From contig JAISES010000125.1 of NCBI GenBank assembly GCA_031263965.1, positions 1-8,806 on the forward strand: DNA of 8,806 bases, written 5' to 3'. The DNA is from Prevotella sp. GTDB taxonomy: Bacteria > Bacteroidota > Bacteroidia > Bacteroidales > Dysgonomonadaceae. A program made the position numbers and the translations under genes. The stretch's first letter is position 1, and each line of letters begins with the position of its first letter. Below are positions 1 through 6,518 of the stretch, piece by piece. Below the pieces are notes generated by a model. It had not been told where the DNA came from. It ran no database searches and saw only the letters and a program-made list of their open reading frames with translations.

Positions 1-1
1 A

Positions 2-64
2 AAACTAACTTGGAGGTATCCGTGTAAAAATCTGTCGGACGACGGCATATATTGTGAATTATGA
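2..64 (+). CDS. zwf: 3' end of glucose-6-phosphate dehydrogenase (partial)
   Basis: The window opens inside a reading frame that stays open for 20 codons and stops at TGA 62-64. The tail reads as an aromatic, Cys-containing peptide ending in YCEL, which fits my memory of the C-terminus of Bacteroidetes glucose-6-phosphate dehydrogenases; that recognition comes from a short stretch and is not secure. The context supports it well: the stop overlaps the ATG of the lactonase gene as ATGA, the tight coupling expected between zwf and pgl. The enzyme would oxidise glucose 6-phosphate to 6-phosphogluconolactone, producing NADPH in the cytoplasm. The gene begins left of the window. The other two forward frames hit a stop within or close to this stretch, so this is the likely coding frame. 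Confidence 0.65.
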   Translation, partial: KLTWRYPCKNLSDDGIYCEL

Positions 65-792
65 TAAAAGAAGAAGTAAAGGTATTTAAAGACCCGGAAG
101 CCTTAGCTCAGGGTTTTACTGAATTTTTATTAAAGTTATCGGATGTTTATCCGCAAATAAATCTGGCTTTGTCGGGTGGGACTACCCCAAAGGTCATCTT
201 TGACTATTGGGCTGAACATTGCAGAAAAACTATCGATTGGAAACGGATTAATTTCTTTTGGGGAGATGAGCGTTGTGTTCCGCCTGAAAATGTGATGAAC
301 AACTACGGAATGACAAAAGATCATCTGTTTGATAAAGTCCCGGAAATCAACTCCAACAGCATTTATCGGATACATGGGGAAAACGAACCGGAAGAAGAGG
401 CGCAATGGTATAGCAAAATATTATTGGGTAAGTTGATGCAGAGGCTAGACCTGCCTAGCTTCGAAATGGTTATGCTTGGATTAGGGGATGACGGGCATAC
501 CGTATCTATATTTCCTGATCAAATCGAATTGTGGGATAGCAAAGACATATGTGTAATAGGCGAACATCCGGAAAGCGGTATGCAGCGCGTGAGTTTGAGC
601 GGTAGAGTTGTAAACAACTCACAATATGTGGTTTTTCTTGCTACCGGAAAAAACAAAGCTGAGAAAGTCAGGGACATTATTAAAAACAGAAAAGACTTCA
701 TCAATAAATATCCGGCGGCCAAAGTAAATCCTAAAAAAGGATACTTATACTGGTTTCTGGATGAAGAGGCAGCAAGTCTGCTATGGCAATAA
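61..792 (+). CDS. pgl: 6-phosphogluconolactonase (DevB/Pgl type)
   Basis: A 243-residue cytoplasmic hydrolase that opens 6-phospho-D-glucono-1,5-lactone to 6-phosphogluconate, the second step of the oxidative pentose-phosphate pathway. The length is normal for the DevB/SOL family of the glucosamine-6-phosphate isomerase fold. Visible signatures are LSGGTTP at residues 37-43 (phosphate-binding loop), WGDER at 67-71 and GLGDDGHT at 140-147, whose His146 is the expected catalytic base. A YPAAKV stretch at 217-222 and an acidic C-terminal helix (WFLDEEAA, 231-238) are also typical. The ATG overlaps the stop of the upstream gene (ATGA, 61-64), so translation is probably coupled to zwf and there is no separate promoter in view. 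GlcN6P deaminase (NagB) is the main alternative, but the lactonase-type DGHT motif and the neighbour argue for Pgl. Confidence 0.94.
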   Translation: MIKEEVKVFKDPEALAQGFTEFLLKLSDVYPQINLALSGGTTPKVIFDYWAEHCRKTIDWKRINFFWGDERCVPPENVMNNYGMTKDHLFDKVPEINSNSIYRIHGENEPEEEAQWYSKILLGKLMQRLDLPSFEMVMLGLGDDGHTVSIFPDQIELWDSKDICVIGEHPESGMQRVSLSGRVVNNSQYVVFLATGKNKAEKVRDIIKNRKDFINKYPAAKVNPKKGYLYWFLDEEAASLLWQ

Positions 793-804
793 AATAAATA
801 AGAA

Positions 805-836
805 AAAGCCCATCTTGGAAAATTCCGATGGGCTTT
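805..836. terminator. Bidirectional intrinsic terminator between pgl and the BACON lipoprotein gene
   Basis: A perfect 10-bp stem, AAAGCCCATC (805-814) with GATGGGCTTT (827-836), closes a 12-nt loop that itself contains GGAA/TTCC. It lies 12 bp after the pgl stop and 15 bp beyond the stop of the convergent lipoprotein gene. Read on the minus strand, the stem is followed by a long T-rich run (the complement of 785-804). Read on the plus strand the tail is shorter (TTTATAATTAT). It should therefore end transcription from both sides, probably better for the leftward transcript. Confidence 0.85.
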
Positions 837-851
837 ATAATTATCTTAGAA

Positions 852-2585
852 CTATTTCCTCATTTTAATTACAGGTATAAAACTTTCCAGTAGAGAACTT
901 TTACCCATTGAAACTGAACTTTTTACCATAGAAGCATTTCTAACAAAAAAAGCCTTCTGATTATTATTTATATAGGTATGATCTGTTGGTGGATAATAAA
1001 AAGCTGTAGAAAATATTTCACTGTTATCATCAAGATTTATTGATCTATGGGTTTCAAGAACAGGGTAACGATACCCTTTCACATACCATTTATAAATAGT
1101 ATATTCTTGTTCCTTACTTTTCGAGTTATTAGTATAATCTATTGTTTGTACAAATTTTGTTCTCAAAACATTCGGATATGTGCCTGTAGGCAATACAATT
1201 GTTCCATAACCATCAGCTTTTATCTCGCCATATCCTTTGGATTCCATATCTACAGTTGCAGAATATAAGGCTGTAGTTTTATAATCTGATTTATGGTAAC
1301 TATTGTAATACATAGGATATATTCCGATGATCATTCTTGGTTCATATTTTAGGATAACAGTAGGATTCTCATGCCCAAGAGCTTGTAACAGATCATCTTT
1401 TACTTGAAAATAATACATTGTATTGTGTTCAGTGCAGACATAAAGGCTATTGGTAGTCGTTTCGTCGACCTTGAAGCGATCTTTTCCTAAAATATATACA
1501 TTCTCATTACTATCAAAGGGAGGTTCGCTATAAACAACCTCATAATCATCGTTGATAACGTTCAAACTACTAAAATTCCACGTTATATTTTCACCGCCCT
1601 CTCTTGGATTTACATATTCAACTTGCTTTTTTTTCAGTCTATCCCCTATTCTGGGGCTATTGTCCCTTTCATTTAATTGATAAGGATTATTCTCATCCAC
1701 CTCAATATATCTACTTTGACGAACAATAATCTTTATAGACTTTGAACCTGCTGTAATAAAAACTGTTGCCAATCTATCCGTTTTATTTTTATTTTCCGAT
1801 ACCAGAATGGATAATGATCCATTGTCCATTCCACTTGTTTTGTCTATCTTACACCAATCAGGATTTGATGATTGCACAGTCCATTTTGTATTCGATTTAA
1901 TTATTACGGATTTTGATGAGGCTCCGTACATGAAGGACATAATCGATAATGATGTAAAATCTTCATTAGAAAAATGTAAGATTATATTTAGAGGTTCTTG
2001 TTTCAACTTCAAACCCTCTGTTTTACTTCCTGCTTTTATCTGAATATCGGCAAATCTCTCATCATCGACATAATTTTTATCTACAGTCACGGTTATCTTA
2101 GTATTTCCAGAACCATTCGGACTACTTAATGCACACCACTCTGGGATATCTGTTATTTCCCATGCTTCGTTAGAGATTATATCAAATGAATCTCCTGCAT
2201 CAGAAGGTTCTGCTTCAAAAATCATCTCCTTTTTTGACAAACCAAGTATCACATTCTTAGCAAATTGTTTTATATTCAGCGTACTTTCTTTATCTCTAAT
2301 CACTATCTTCAATACAACCAAGCGGTCTTCTTCTTTTGGATTTTCTTTTACTTTGATTACGATTTTCTTATTTCCATTACCTTCAATATAATTTAATGTA
2401 ACCCAATCTGGAACGCCATTTATTTTCCAAGCTGAATTAGATTCGATTTGAAATTCTTTAGATTCTTCATTTGGCGAAAAAATAAGCTCAGAGGGCGATA
2501 CCTTAAGTATTTTTTCATCCTCTTCATTTGAGGAACAGGAAAACAAGCAAAAAATAAGTAATAATAAAAACAGATTGACTCTCAT
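852..2585 (-). CDS. Secreted lipoprotein with three BACON domains and an unassigned C-terminal region
   Basis: A 577-residue protein from the ATG at 2585. A short hydrophobic signal (residues 3-15) ends in a lipobox, LFSC, with Cys17 as the lipidated residue. The next residues, SSNEEDE, are acidic, like the signal that sends Bacteroidetes lipoproteins to the cell surface. Three repeats of the BACON type follow at about 27-108, 112-196 and 200-291. Each has a 'SNxxWxI..PDW' core (SNSAWKI 49-55, SNEAWEI 138-144, SNTKWTV 231-237) and ends in a KQ/RQ strand. BACON domains are Ig-like and usually carried by surface glycan-handling proteins. The remaining 280 residues contain WNFSSLN (336-342), then GYGTIVLPTGTYPNVLRTK (459-477) and KWYVKGYRYPVLE (499-511), a pattern I remember from other secreted Bacteroidetes proteins without a known function. 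No catalytic motif is visible. An upstream in-frame TTG at 2618 would add 11 residues, but it overlaps the predicted -7 box, so I reject it. The DNA looks AT-richer than that of neighbouring genes. Confidence 0.85.
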   Translation of the reverse strand: MRVNLFLLLLIFCLFSCSSNEEDEKILKVSPSELIFSPNEESKEFQIESNSAWKINGVPDWVTLNYIEGNGNKKIVIKVKENPKEEDRLVVLKIVIRDKESTLNIKQFAKNVILGLSKKEMIFEAEPSDAGDSFDIISNEAWEITDIPEWCALSSPNGSGNTKITVTVDKNYVDDERFADIQIKAGSKTEGLKLKQEPLNIILHFSNEDFTSLSIMSFMYGASSKSVIIKSNTKWTVQSSNPDWCKIDKTSGMDNGSLSILVSENKNKTDRLATVFITAGSKSIKIIVRQSRYIEVDENNPYQLNERDNSPRIGDRLKKKQVEYVNPREGGENITWNFSSLNVINDDYEVVYSEPPFDSNENVYILGKDRFKVDETTTNSLYVCTEHNTMYYFQVKDDLLQALGHENPTVILKYEPRMIIGIYPMYYNSYHKSDYKTTALYSATVDMESKGYGEIKADGYGTIVLPTGTYPNVLRTKFVQTIDYTNNSKSKEQEYTIYKWYVKGYRYPVLETHRSINLDDNSEIFSTAFYYPPTDHTYINNNQKAFFVRNASMVKSSVSMGKSSLLESFIPVIKMRK

Positions 2586-2615
2586 AGTATTCAGATTAGA
2601 TAGTAGTTTACGAAA

Positions 2616-2645
2616 CAAAGTTAAGAAATATTAGCGAAACACAAA
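2616..2645 (-). promoter_or_regulatory. Candidate Bacteroidetes-type promoter for the BACON lipoprotein gene
   Basis: On the minus strand there is TTTG (complement of 2642-2645), an 18-bp spacer, then TAACTTTG (complement of 2616-2623), an exact match to the -7 consensus TAnnTTTG. Transcription would start near 2611-2613, giving a leader of about 25 nt before the ATG at 2585. The -7 box contains the TAA stop of the GH3 gene, so the promoter is embedded in the end of the upstream coding region. This is a motif match only; the 6 fixed bases of the -7 box occur by chance in AT-rich DNA, but the paired -33 box and spacing strengthen it. Confidence 0.6.
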
Positions 2646-4129
2646 AGTTTATCGATATACTCCCGGTTATTCGACAGCCGGGGTACTTTATTTTGTCCAC
2701 CGAGTTTTCCTATAGATTTGAGCCACTCATTAAATGTTCCCTTTGGAAGGTTACGTACAACGGGTGCGCCTAAAGATAGATTGTAAGACCGTTTGGCTTC
2801 GTAATCCGAATTTACTTTCTTCAGATTTACATCCAATTCTTCGACAAACTTATCTAAACTATCCGGCTCTACGGAAAATTCTATCAGCCACTCGTGAGCA
2901 CCGGTGTTATCATCTCCAAAGTAGACAGGTGCGGCAGTATATTCCAGTATTTGTGCACCGGTAGCCTTACAAGCTTCGGATAATGCCTTCTCTGCATTAT
3001 CGATAATTAGTTCCTCCCCAAAAGCATTGATAAAGTTCCTGGTACGGCCGGTTATACGGAATAAATAAGGATTGGCGGAAGTAAATTCAATCGTATCTCC
3101 GATCATATACCGCCAGAGCCCGCCATTTGTAGAAATCAAGACGGCATAGTTCTGCCCCGTCTCCACTTCTTCCAGCGTCAAAGTTTTCGGATTTTCACTA
3201 TCCCATTCACTCATCGGAACAAATTCGTAATAGATACCGCTATCCAACATCAAAAGCATGTCTTTAGAATCGTTGGAAAACTGCACTCCGAAAAAGCCTT
3301 CCGATGCATTATATGTTTCCCAATAGTACATATCGGGTTTGTGTATCAATTTCTTATATTGTTCTTCAAAAGGAGTAAAACGGACTCCTCCATGAAAAAA
3401 GACTTCCAGATTGGGCCATATATCTGTTAACTCGCGTCCTGTATCGGCTTTAATCTTTTTCAGCAGAACGAGCAACCATGACGGAACTCCCATGAAAGCT
3501 CTCACATCGTTTTTGACAGCATAATCCGTCAGAGCCTGCAATTTTTCTTCCCAGTCGGGCAAGAGAGAAATACTTTCGGGAGTACGGCTCCTTTTTGCCC
3601 AAAAGTAAAGATTTTTGATCAGGATGGCCGATATATCACCTGTAAAAACACCACCGCCTATACTGTTTATCTGCTTGCTCCCTCCGAGAACAAGCGTCTT
3701 ACCAAAGAAAAATTTAGCTTTTGGGTTAGCTTGCCCATATATAGCCAGCATTTGCCCGCCACATTTGTAATGTCCTTTTACCAGAGATTCCTTTGTAACA
3801 GGAATATATTTACTCTTATCCTCCGTTGTTCCCGACGACATGGCAAACCATTCTACCGGCCTATTCCACAATACATTTTGTTGCCTGTCAACCAGTATTT
3901 TATCTAGGTACAGGCGCAAATCCTCATAACGAAATACAGGAAGTTTATTCCTGAAATCATCTTTATTTTTAATATTTGAAAACTGGAATTGTTGCCCTAT
4001 ATAAGTTTGCTCCCCATTACGAAGGAGATAAGACAGAATTTTCTCCTGCGTACCGACCGGATCATTGATGAATCTTTCGACCTCCCTGTATTTAAAGTCC
4101 AGATATTTACGGGCAATATTGGCGATCAT
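2621..4129 (-). CDS. GH3-family adenylating enzyme (acyl-acid amido synthetase-like)
   Basis: A 502-residue, apparently cytoplasmic protein of the GH3 family, first known from plant auxin-responsive genes and a branch of the ANL (acyl-adenylate-forming) superfamily. Plant members activate a carboxylic acid with ATP and join it to an amino acid. The family's ATP/AMP-binding motifs are visible in order: SSGTT (98-102) followed by a Lys-rich stretch, YNASEG (273-278), and YMIGD (341-345) with the downstream GRTRNFINAFGEEL (361-374). The C-terminal region has a KLGGQNKVPRLSN segment (475-487) shared by bacterial members as I recall them. Length is standard for the bacterial family. The start ATG overlaps the stop of the upstream regulator gene (ATGA, 4126-4129), so the two are probably co-translated. 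The substrate cannot be read from the sequence; an acyl acid plus an amine or amino acid is inferred from the family only. There is no terminator before the following lipoprotein gene. Confidence 0.88.
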   Translation of the reverse strand: MIANIARKYLDFKYREVERFINDPVGTQEKILSYLLRNGEQTYIGQQFQFSNIKNKDDFRNKLPVFRYEDLRLYLDKILVDRQQNVLWNRPVEWFAMSSGTTEDKSKYIPVTKESLVKGHYKCGGQMLAIYGQANPKAKFFFGKTLVLGGSKQINSIGGGVFTGDISAILIKNLYFWAKRSRTPESISLLPDWEEKLQALTDYAVKNDVRAFMGVPSWLLVLLKKIKADTGRELTDIWPNLEVFFHGGVRFTPFEEQYKKLIHKPDMYYWETYNASEGFFGVQFSNDSKDMLLMLDSGIYYEFVPMSEWDSENPKTLTLEEVETGQNYAVLISTNGGLWRYMIGDTIEFTSANPYLFRITGRTRNFINAFGEELIIDNAEKALSEACKATGAQILEYTAAPVYFGDDNTGAHEWLIEFSVEPDSLDKFVEELDVNLKKVNSDYEAKRSYNLSLGAPVVRNLPKGTFNEWLKSIGKLGGQNKVPRLSNNREYIDKLLCFANIS

Positions 4130-4827
4130 CCTATTTTGCTGATTCTTCGCAGCCTATCTTCGTCTATAACCTTTATTTTACGGCCATCCATAGTGATAAT
4201 ATGTTCATCGACGAATGTGGACAAAGTGCGTATGGCATTAGACGTAGTCATATTCGACAAATTAGCTAAATCTTCACGCGACAGGTAAATACTGATGGTT
4301 GCTCCATCTTCTTCCAAACCGTAATTTTCGATAAGAAATATAAGAGACTCGGCTAATCGCCCCCTTATGTGTTTCTGAGTAAGGTTCACAACCCTTTCAT
4401 CCGCAATCCCCAGATCGGTAGAAAGTTCCCGTATAAAAAACATTCCCAGCTTTGGATTCGCAAACACAATCTCTTCTATTAACGGCATCGAAATAAAGCA
4501 GATGGTAGACGGCTCGAAAGCCGATGCAGCGGTAACATAGGGTTGATCGGCAAAAAATGCCCGGTAACCAAAATATTGCGACGGGCGGATCATTCTTATT
4601 ATCTGGCTTCGCCCTCCTACTCCTTCTTTATATATTTTCACCTTACCCTTACAAAGGCACATAAGCTCTTGAGGCACTTCCTCTTCCCTGTATATCACCT
4701 CATTTTTTTTGTAAGTAAGTATTTTCGCATTCGCCGAAATAATAGAATGTTCTTTATCATTCAGCAAATTCCATATTTCGGGGATACTTTCCGACAAACT
4801 AATAACATTACCGTTATCTGTAACCAT
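4126..4827 (-). CDS. Crp/Fnr-family transcriptional regulator
   Basis: A 233-residue DNA-binding protein from the ATG at 4827. An in-frame GTG at 4836 would add three residues; ATG is preferred. Residues about 25-130 form a cyclic-nucleotide-binding-type beta roll (KNEVIYREEEVPQELMCLCKG, GKVKIY, then FGYRAFFADQPY). A long dimerisation helix follows (about 120-150), then a winged helix-turn-helix with LSREDLANLSNMTTSNAIRT (182-201) as the recognition unit. The glutamate and arginine that hold cAMP in E. coli CRP are replaced here (GYRAFF in place of GELGLF, no Arg in the following stretch), so cAMP is an unlikely ligand. The N-terminal cysteine cluster of FNR is also absent, so an iron-sulfur oxygen sensor is unlikely. 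The signal is therefore unknown. It is translationally coupled to the GH3 gene and is preceded by a palindrome that could be its own operator. Confidence 0.9.
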   Translation of the reverse strand: MVTDNGNVISLSESIPEIWNLLNDKEHSIISANAKILTYKKNEVIYREEEVPQELMCLCKGKVKIYKEGVGGRSQIIRMIRPSQYFGYRAFFADQPYVTAASAFEPSTICFISMPLIEEIVFANPKLGMFFIRELSTDLGIADERVVNLTQKHIRGRLAESLIFLIENYGLEEDGATISIYLSREDLANLSNMTTSNAIRTLSTFVDEHIITMDGRKIKVIDEDRLRRISKIG

Positions 4828-4872
4828 ACTTAGCACAATGATATTGGATCAAGTTTTTATACTTCTTAAAAA

Positions 4873-4880
4873 CAAAGTTA
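4873..4880 (-). promoter_or_regulatory. Candidate -7 box for the Crp/Fnr-GH3 transcript
   Basis: The complement of these bases is TAACTTTG, an exact TAnnTTTG -7 element. It is the same 8-mer as at the BACON lipoprotein promoter. Transcription would begin near 4866-4869, leaving about 40 nt before the ATG at 4827. No TTTG lies at the normal -33 distance (the nearest, complement of 4907-4910, leaves a 26-bp spacer), and this space is instead occupied by the palindrome at 4897-4918, which suggests an activator-dependent promoter. Confidence 0.5.
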
Positions 4881-4896
4881 ATATTATTTTATTATG

Positions 4897-4918
4897 AAAT
4901 ATGTTGCAAAACATATTT
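4897..4918. promoter_or_regulatory. 22-bp palindrome, candidate Crp/Fnr-type operator
   Basis: AAATATGTT (4897-4905) and AACATATTT (4910-4918) are perfect inverted half-sites separated by GCAA. The 4-nt gap between 5-bp cores ATGTT/AACAT has the geometry of FNR-type sites (five-base halves around four bases), though the bases differ from TTGAT/ATCAA. Its centre, 4907.5, lies about 38-42 bp upstream of the predicted start of the regulator transcript, where class II activators of this family bind. Autoregulation by the adjacent Crp/Fnr protein is the simplest reading. It could also act on trigger factor, whose promoter lies about 100 bp to the right. Confidence 0.5.
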
Positions 4919-4987
4919 TTAACTCATTTCATTGCTAATTATTCACTTTATAGCCATAGGCCTCCACAGAATAAATTGACATTTCTC

Positions 4988-5018
4988 TTTGAATATTACA
5001 ATAATAAGACTAATTTTG
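4988..5018 (+). promoter_or_regulatory. Candidate Bacteroidetes-type promoter for trigger factor
   Basis: TTTG (4988-4991), a 19-bp spacer, then TAATTTTG (5011-5018): both elements match the Bacteroides primary-sigma consensus at standard spacing, the best promoter match in the window. The expected start is near 5021-5023, giving a leader of about 79 nt before the ATG at 5101. The leader is A-rich next to the start and has no Shine-Dalgarno sequence, as usual for this phylum. Confidence 0.7.
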
Positions 5019-5100
5019 CACCACTAAAAATAAAAGCGTTCCGGCGCACTTTATCTATATAAAAATAATCGTATAACAATAACTATAATAACCCGTTAAG

Positions 5101-6474
5101 ATGAACATATCTCTAACAAATACTGATAGCGTGAATGCTATTTTGCAAATAAGTGTTGCGAAAGCAGATTATCAGGGAAAAGTGGAAAGTGCGCTTAAAA
5201 CATTCCGTAAAAAAGCCAATGTGCCCGGATTCCGCCCGGGAACAGTACCCGTGGGCATGGTAAAAAAAATGTACGGCAAATCCATTTTGGCTGAAGAAAT
5301 AAACAAGATAGTAAGTGAAAGCCTTTACGACCATATCAGGGAAAACAAATTGAATGTGCTTGGAGAGCCTCTGCCAAACGAAGAAAAGCAACAACCTATC
5401 GACTTTTCCACAGAGGGAGATTATGACTTCTATTTCGATATCGCACTTGCTCCCGAAATAAAGCTGAACCTGACAAAGAAAGACAAAATATCGTATTACG
5501 CCATTGATGCGAATGAAGAGTTTGTAGACAAGCAGATAGAATCATACAAAGCGAATTATGGCAAATACGAAAAAATAGAAGAAGGAGCAAAAGAGACCGA
5601 CCTTATAAGGGGTGTTATTGCCGAATTAGAGGATGGACAGGTAAAAGAAGGCGGAATCAATGTGGAATCGGGCATAGTAATGCCGTCTTACATGAAAGAC
5701 GCTGATGAACAAGCTAAATTTGCAGGTTCAAAAGCCGGAGATATTATTGTTTTCAATCCGGGAAAAGCTTATGAAGAAAACGAAACTGAAATAGCCTCGC
5801 TTTTGCACATAGATAAAAATACTGTTGAAACAATTGCTCCTGAATTCCGGTTTACAGTAACTGAAGTGACCCGCTATCAGGAAGCCGGTCTCGACCAGGA
5901 CTTGTTTGACAAAGTATTTGGCGCAGGAACGATAAAAGATGCCAATGAATTTAAAGCAAAAGTAAAAGAAACTATCGCCGCCCAATTCGCTCCGGATAGC
6001 GACTACAAGTTCTTACTTGATGCAAAAGAGCTTCTTGAAAAGAAAACAGGCAACCTGCAGTTTCCTGATGCTTTCCTGAAAAGATGGCTGCTTGCCACAG
6101 GAGAAGAAAGAACAGCCGAATCGCTTGAGAATGACTACCCTAAAATCATAGCAGATCTGAAATTCCATTTGATAAAAGAACAAATAGCAAAGGACAATGA
6201 CATCAAAATAGAAAAAGATGACATGAAAACGATTGCTTTGCAGGCAACAAGAGCCCAGTTTGCTCAATATGGAATGACGAACCTTCCTGATGAGATGTTG
6301 GAAAACTATGCGAACGATATGCTAAAGAACAAGGATAATGCGCGCAATCTGCTAGACCGCGCAATGGAAAACAAGATTATCGATGTTCTGAAAACAAAAT
6401 TGGGCGTGGAAGAAAAAACAATCTCACTTGACGAATTCCGTAAATTCTTTGAAAAGGAAGAGGAAAAAGCATAA
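5101..6474 (+). CDS. tig: Trigger factor, ribosome-associated chaperone
   Basis: A 457-residue cytoplasmic chaperone that binds the ribosome exit tunnel and shields nascent chains. The N-terminal ribosome-binding domain (about 1-115) carries the signature loop GFRPGTVP at 43-50. This aligns in position with GFRKGKVP in E. coli, but with Pro-Gly-Thr in place of Lys-Gly-Lys; the Phe44-Arg45 pair that contacts the ribosome is kept. A middle region (about 150-255) corresponds to the PPIase-like domain and is degenerate, lacking a clear FKBP active site. The C-terminal chaperone domain is mostly helical (about 262-435), opening with GLDQDLFDKVFG, and ends in a charged tail. The protein is somewhat longer than E. 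coli Tig (432) and within the range I recall for Bacteroidetes. The gene stands alone between a divergent regulator and a convergent protease, rather than next to clpP/clpX. Confidence 0.93.
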   Translation: MNISLTNTDSVNAILQISVAKADYQGKVESALKTFRKKANVPGFRPGTVPVGMVKKMYGKSILAEEINKIVSESLYDHIRENKLNVLGEPLPNEEKQQPIDFSTEGDYDFYFDIALAPEIKLNLTKKDKISYYAIDANEEFVDKQIESYKANYGKYEKIEEGAKETDLIRGVIAELEDGQVKEGGINVESGIVMPSYMKDADEQAKFAGSKAGDIIVFNPGKAYEENETEIASLLHIDKNTVETIAPEFRFTVTEVTRYQEAGLDQDLFDKVFGAGTIKDANEFKAKVKETIAAQFAPDSDYKFLLDAKELLEKKTGNLQFPDAFLKRWLLATGEERTAESLENDYPKIIADLKFHLIKEQIAKDNDIKIEKDDMKTIALQATRAQFAQYGMTNLPDEMLENYANDMLKNKDNARNLLDRAMENKIIDVLKTKLGVEEKTISLDEFRKFFEKEEEKA

Positions 6475-6479
6475 CAAAT

Positions 6480-6518
6480 AATGAACTACCCCGCCGCAAG
6501 CGGACGGGGTAGTTCATT
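6480..6518. terminator. Strong GC-rich hairpin terminator shared by tig and the S41 protease gene
   Basis: A perfect 14-bp stem pairs AATGAACTACCCCG (6480-6493) with CGGGGTAGTTCATT (6505-6518), extended by an inner CCG-CAAG-CGG hairpin with one bulged A (6504). It begins 5 bp after the tig stop. No long T run follows on the plus strand; on the minus strand the sequence beyond (complement of 6460-6479) is T-rich. It lies in the 108-bp gap between two convergent genes and most likely blocks read-through both ways. Confidence 0.8.

Larger units (their letters stand above)
4828..5100. other. Divergent intergenic control region between the Crp/Fnr gene and tig
   Basis: About 270 bp without a gene. 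It contains, from left to right, the leader and -7 box of the leftward regulator/GH3 transcript, the 22-bp palindrome, an unremarkable AT-rich stretch (4919-4987), the trigger factor promoter and the 79-nt trigger factor leader. No small reading frame or RNA gene is evident. Confidence 0.75.

Noticed and set aside
61..792. Glucosamine-6-phosphate deaminase instead of lactonase
   Set aside because: The protein shares the fold, but the GLGDDGHT motif with lactonase spacing and the zwf-like neighbour point to 6-phosphogluconolactonase.
1047..1268. Short plus-strand open frames antisense to the lipoprotein gene (also 1807-2043)
   Set aside because: They have no start context, no conserved motif, and overlap a gene with clear domains.
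2586..2618. TTG start at 2618 adding 11 residues to the lipoprotein
   Set aside because: The codon lies in the predicted -7 box and the signal sequence fits better starting at the ATG 2585.
6013..6267. Minus-strand open frame of 84 codons inside trigger factor, with similar ones at 5113-5394, 5396-5590 and 5728-5985
   Set aside because: All are antisense to a well-supported gene; their Phe/Cys/Ser-rich composition is what the complement of Lys/Glu-rich codons gives.
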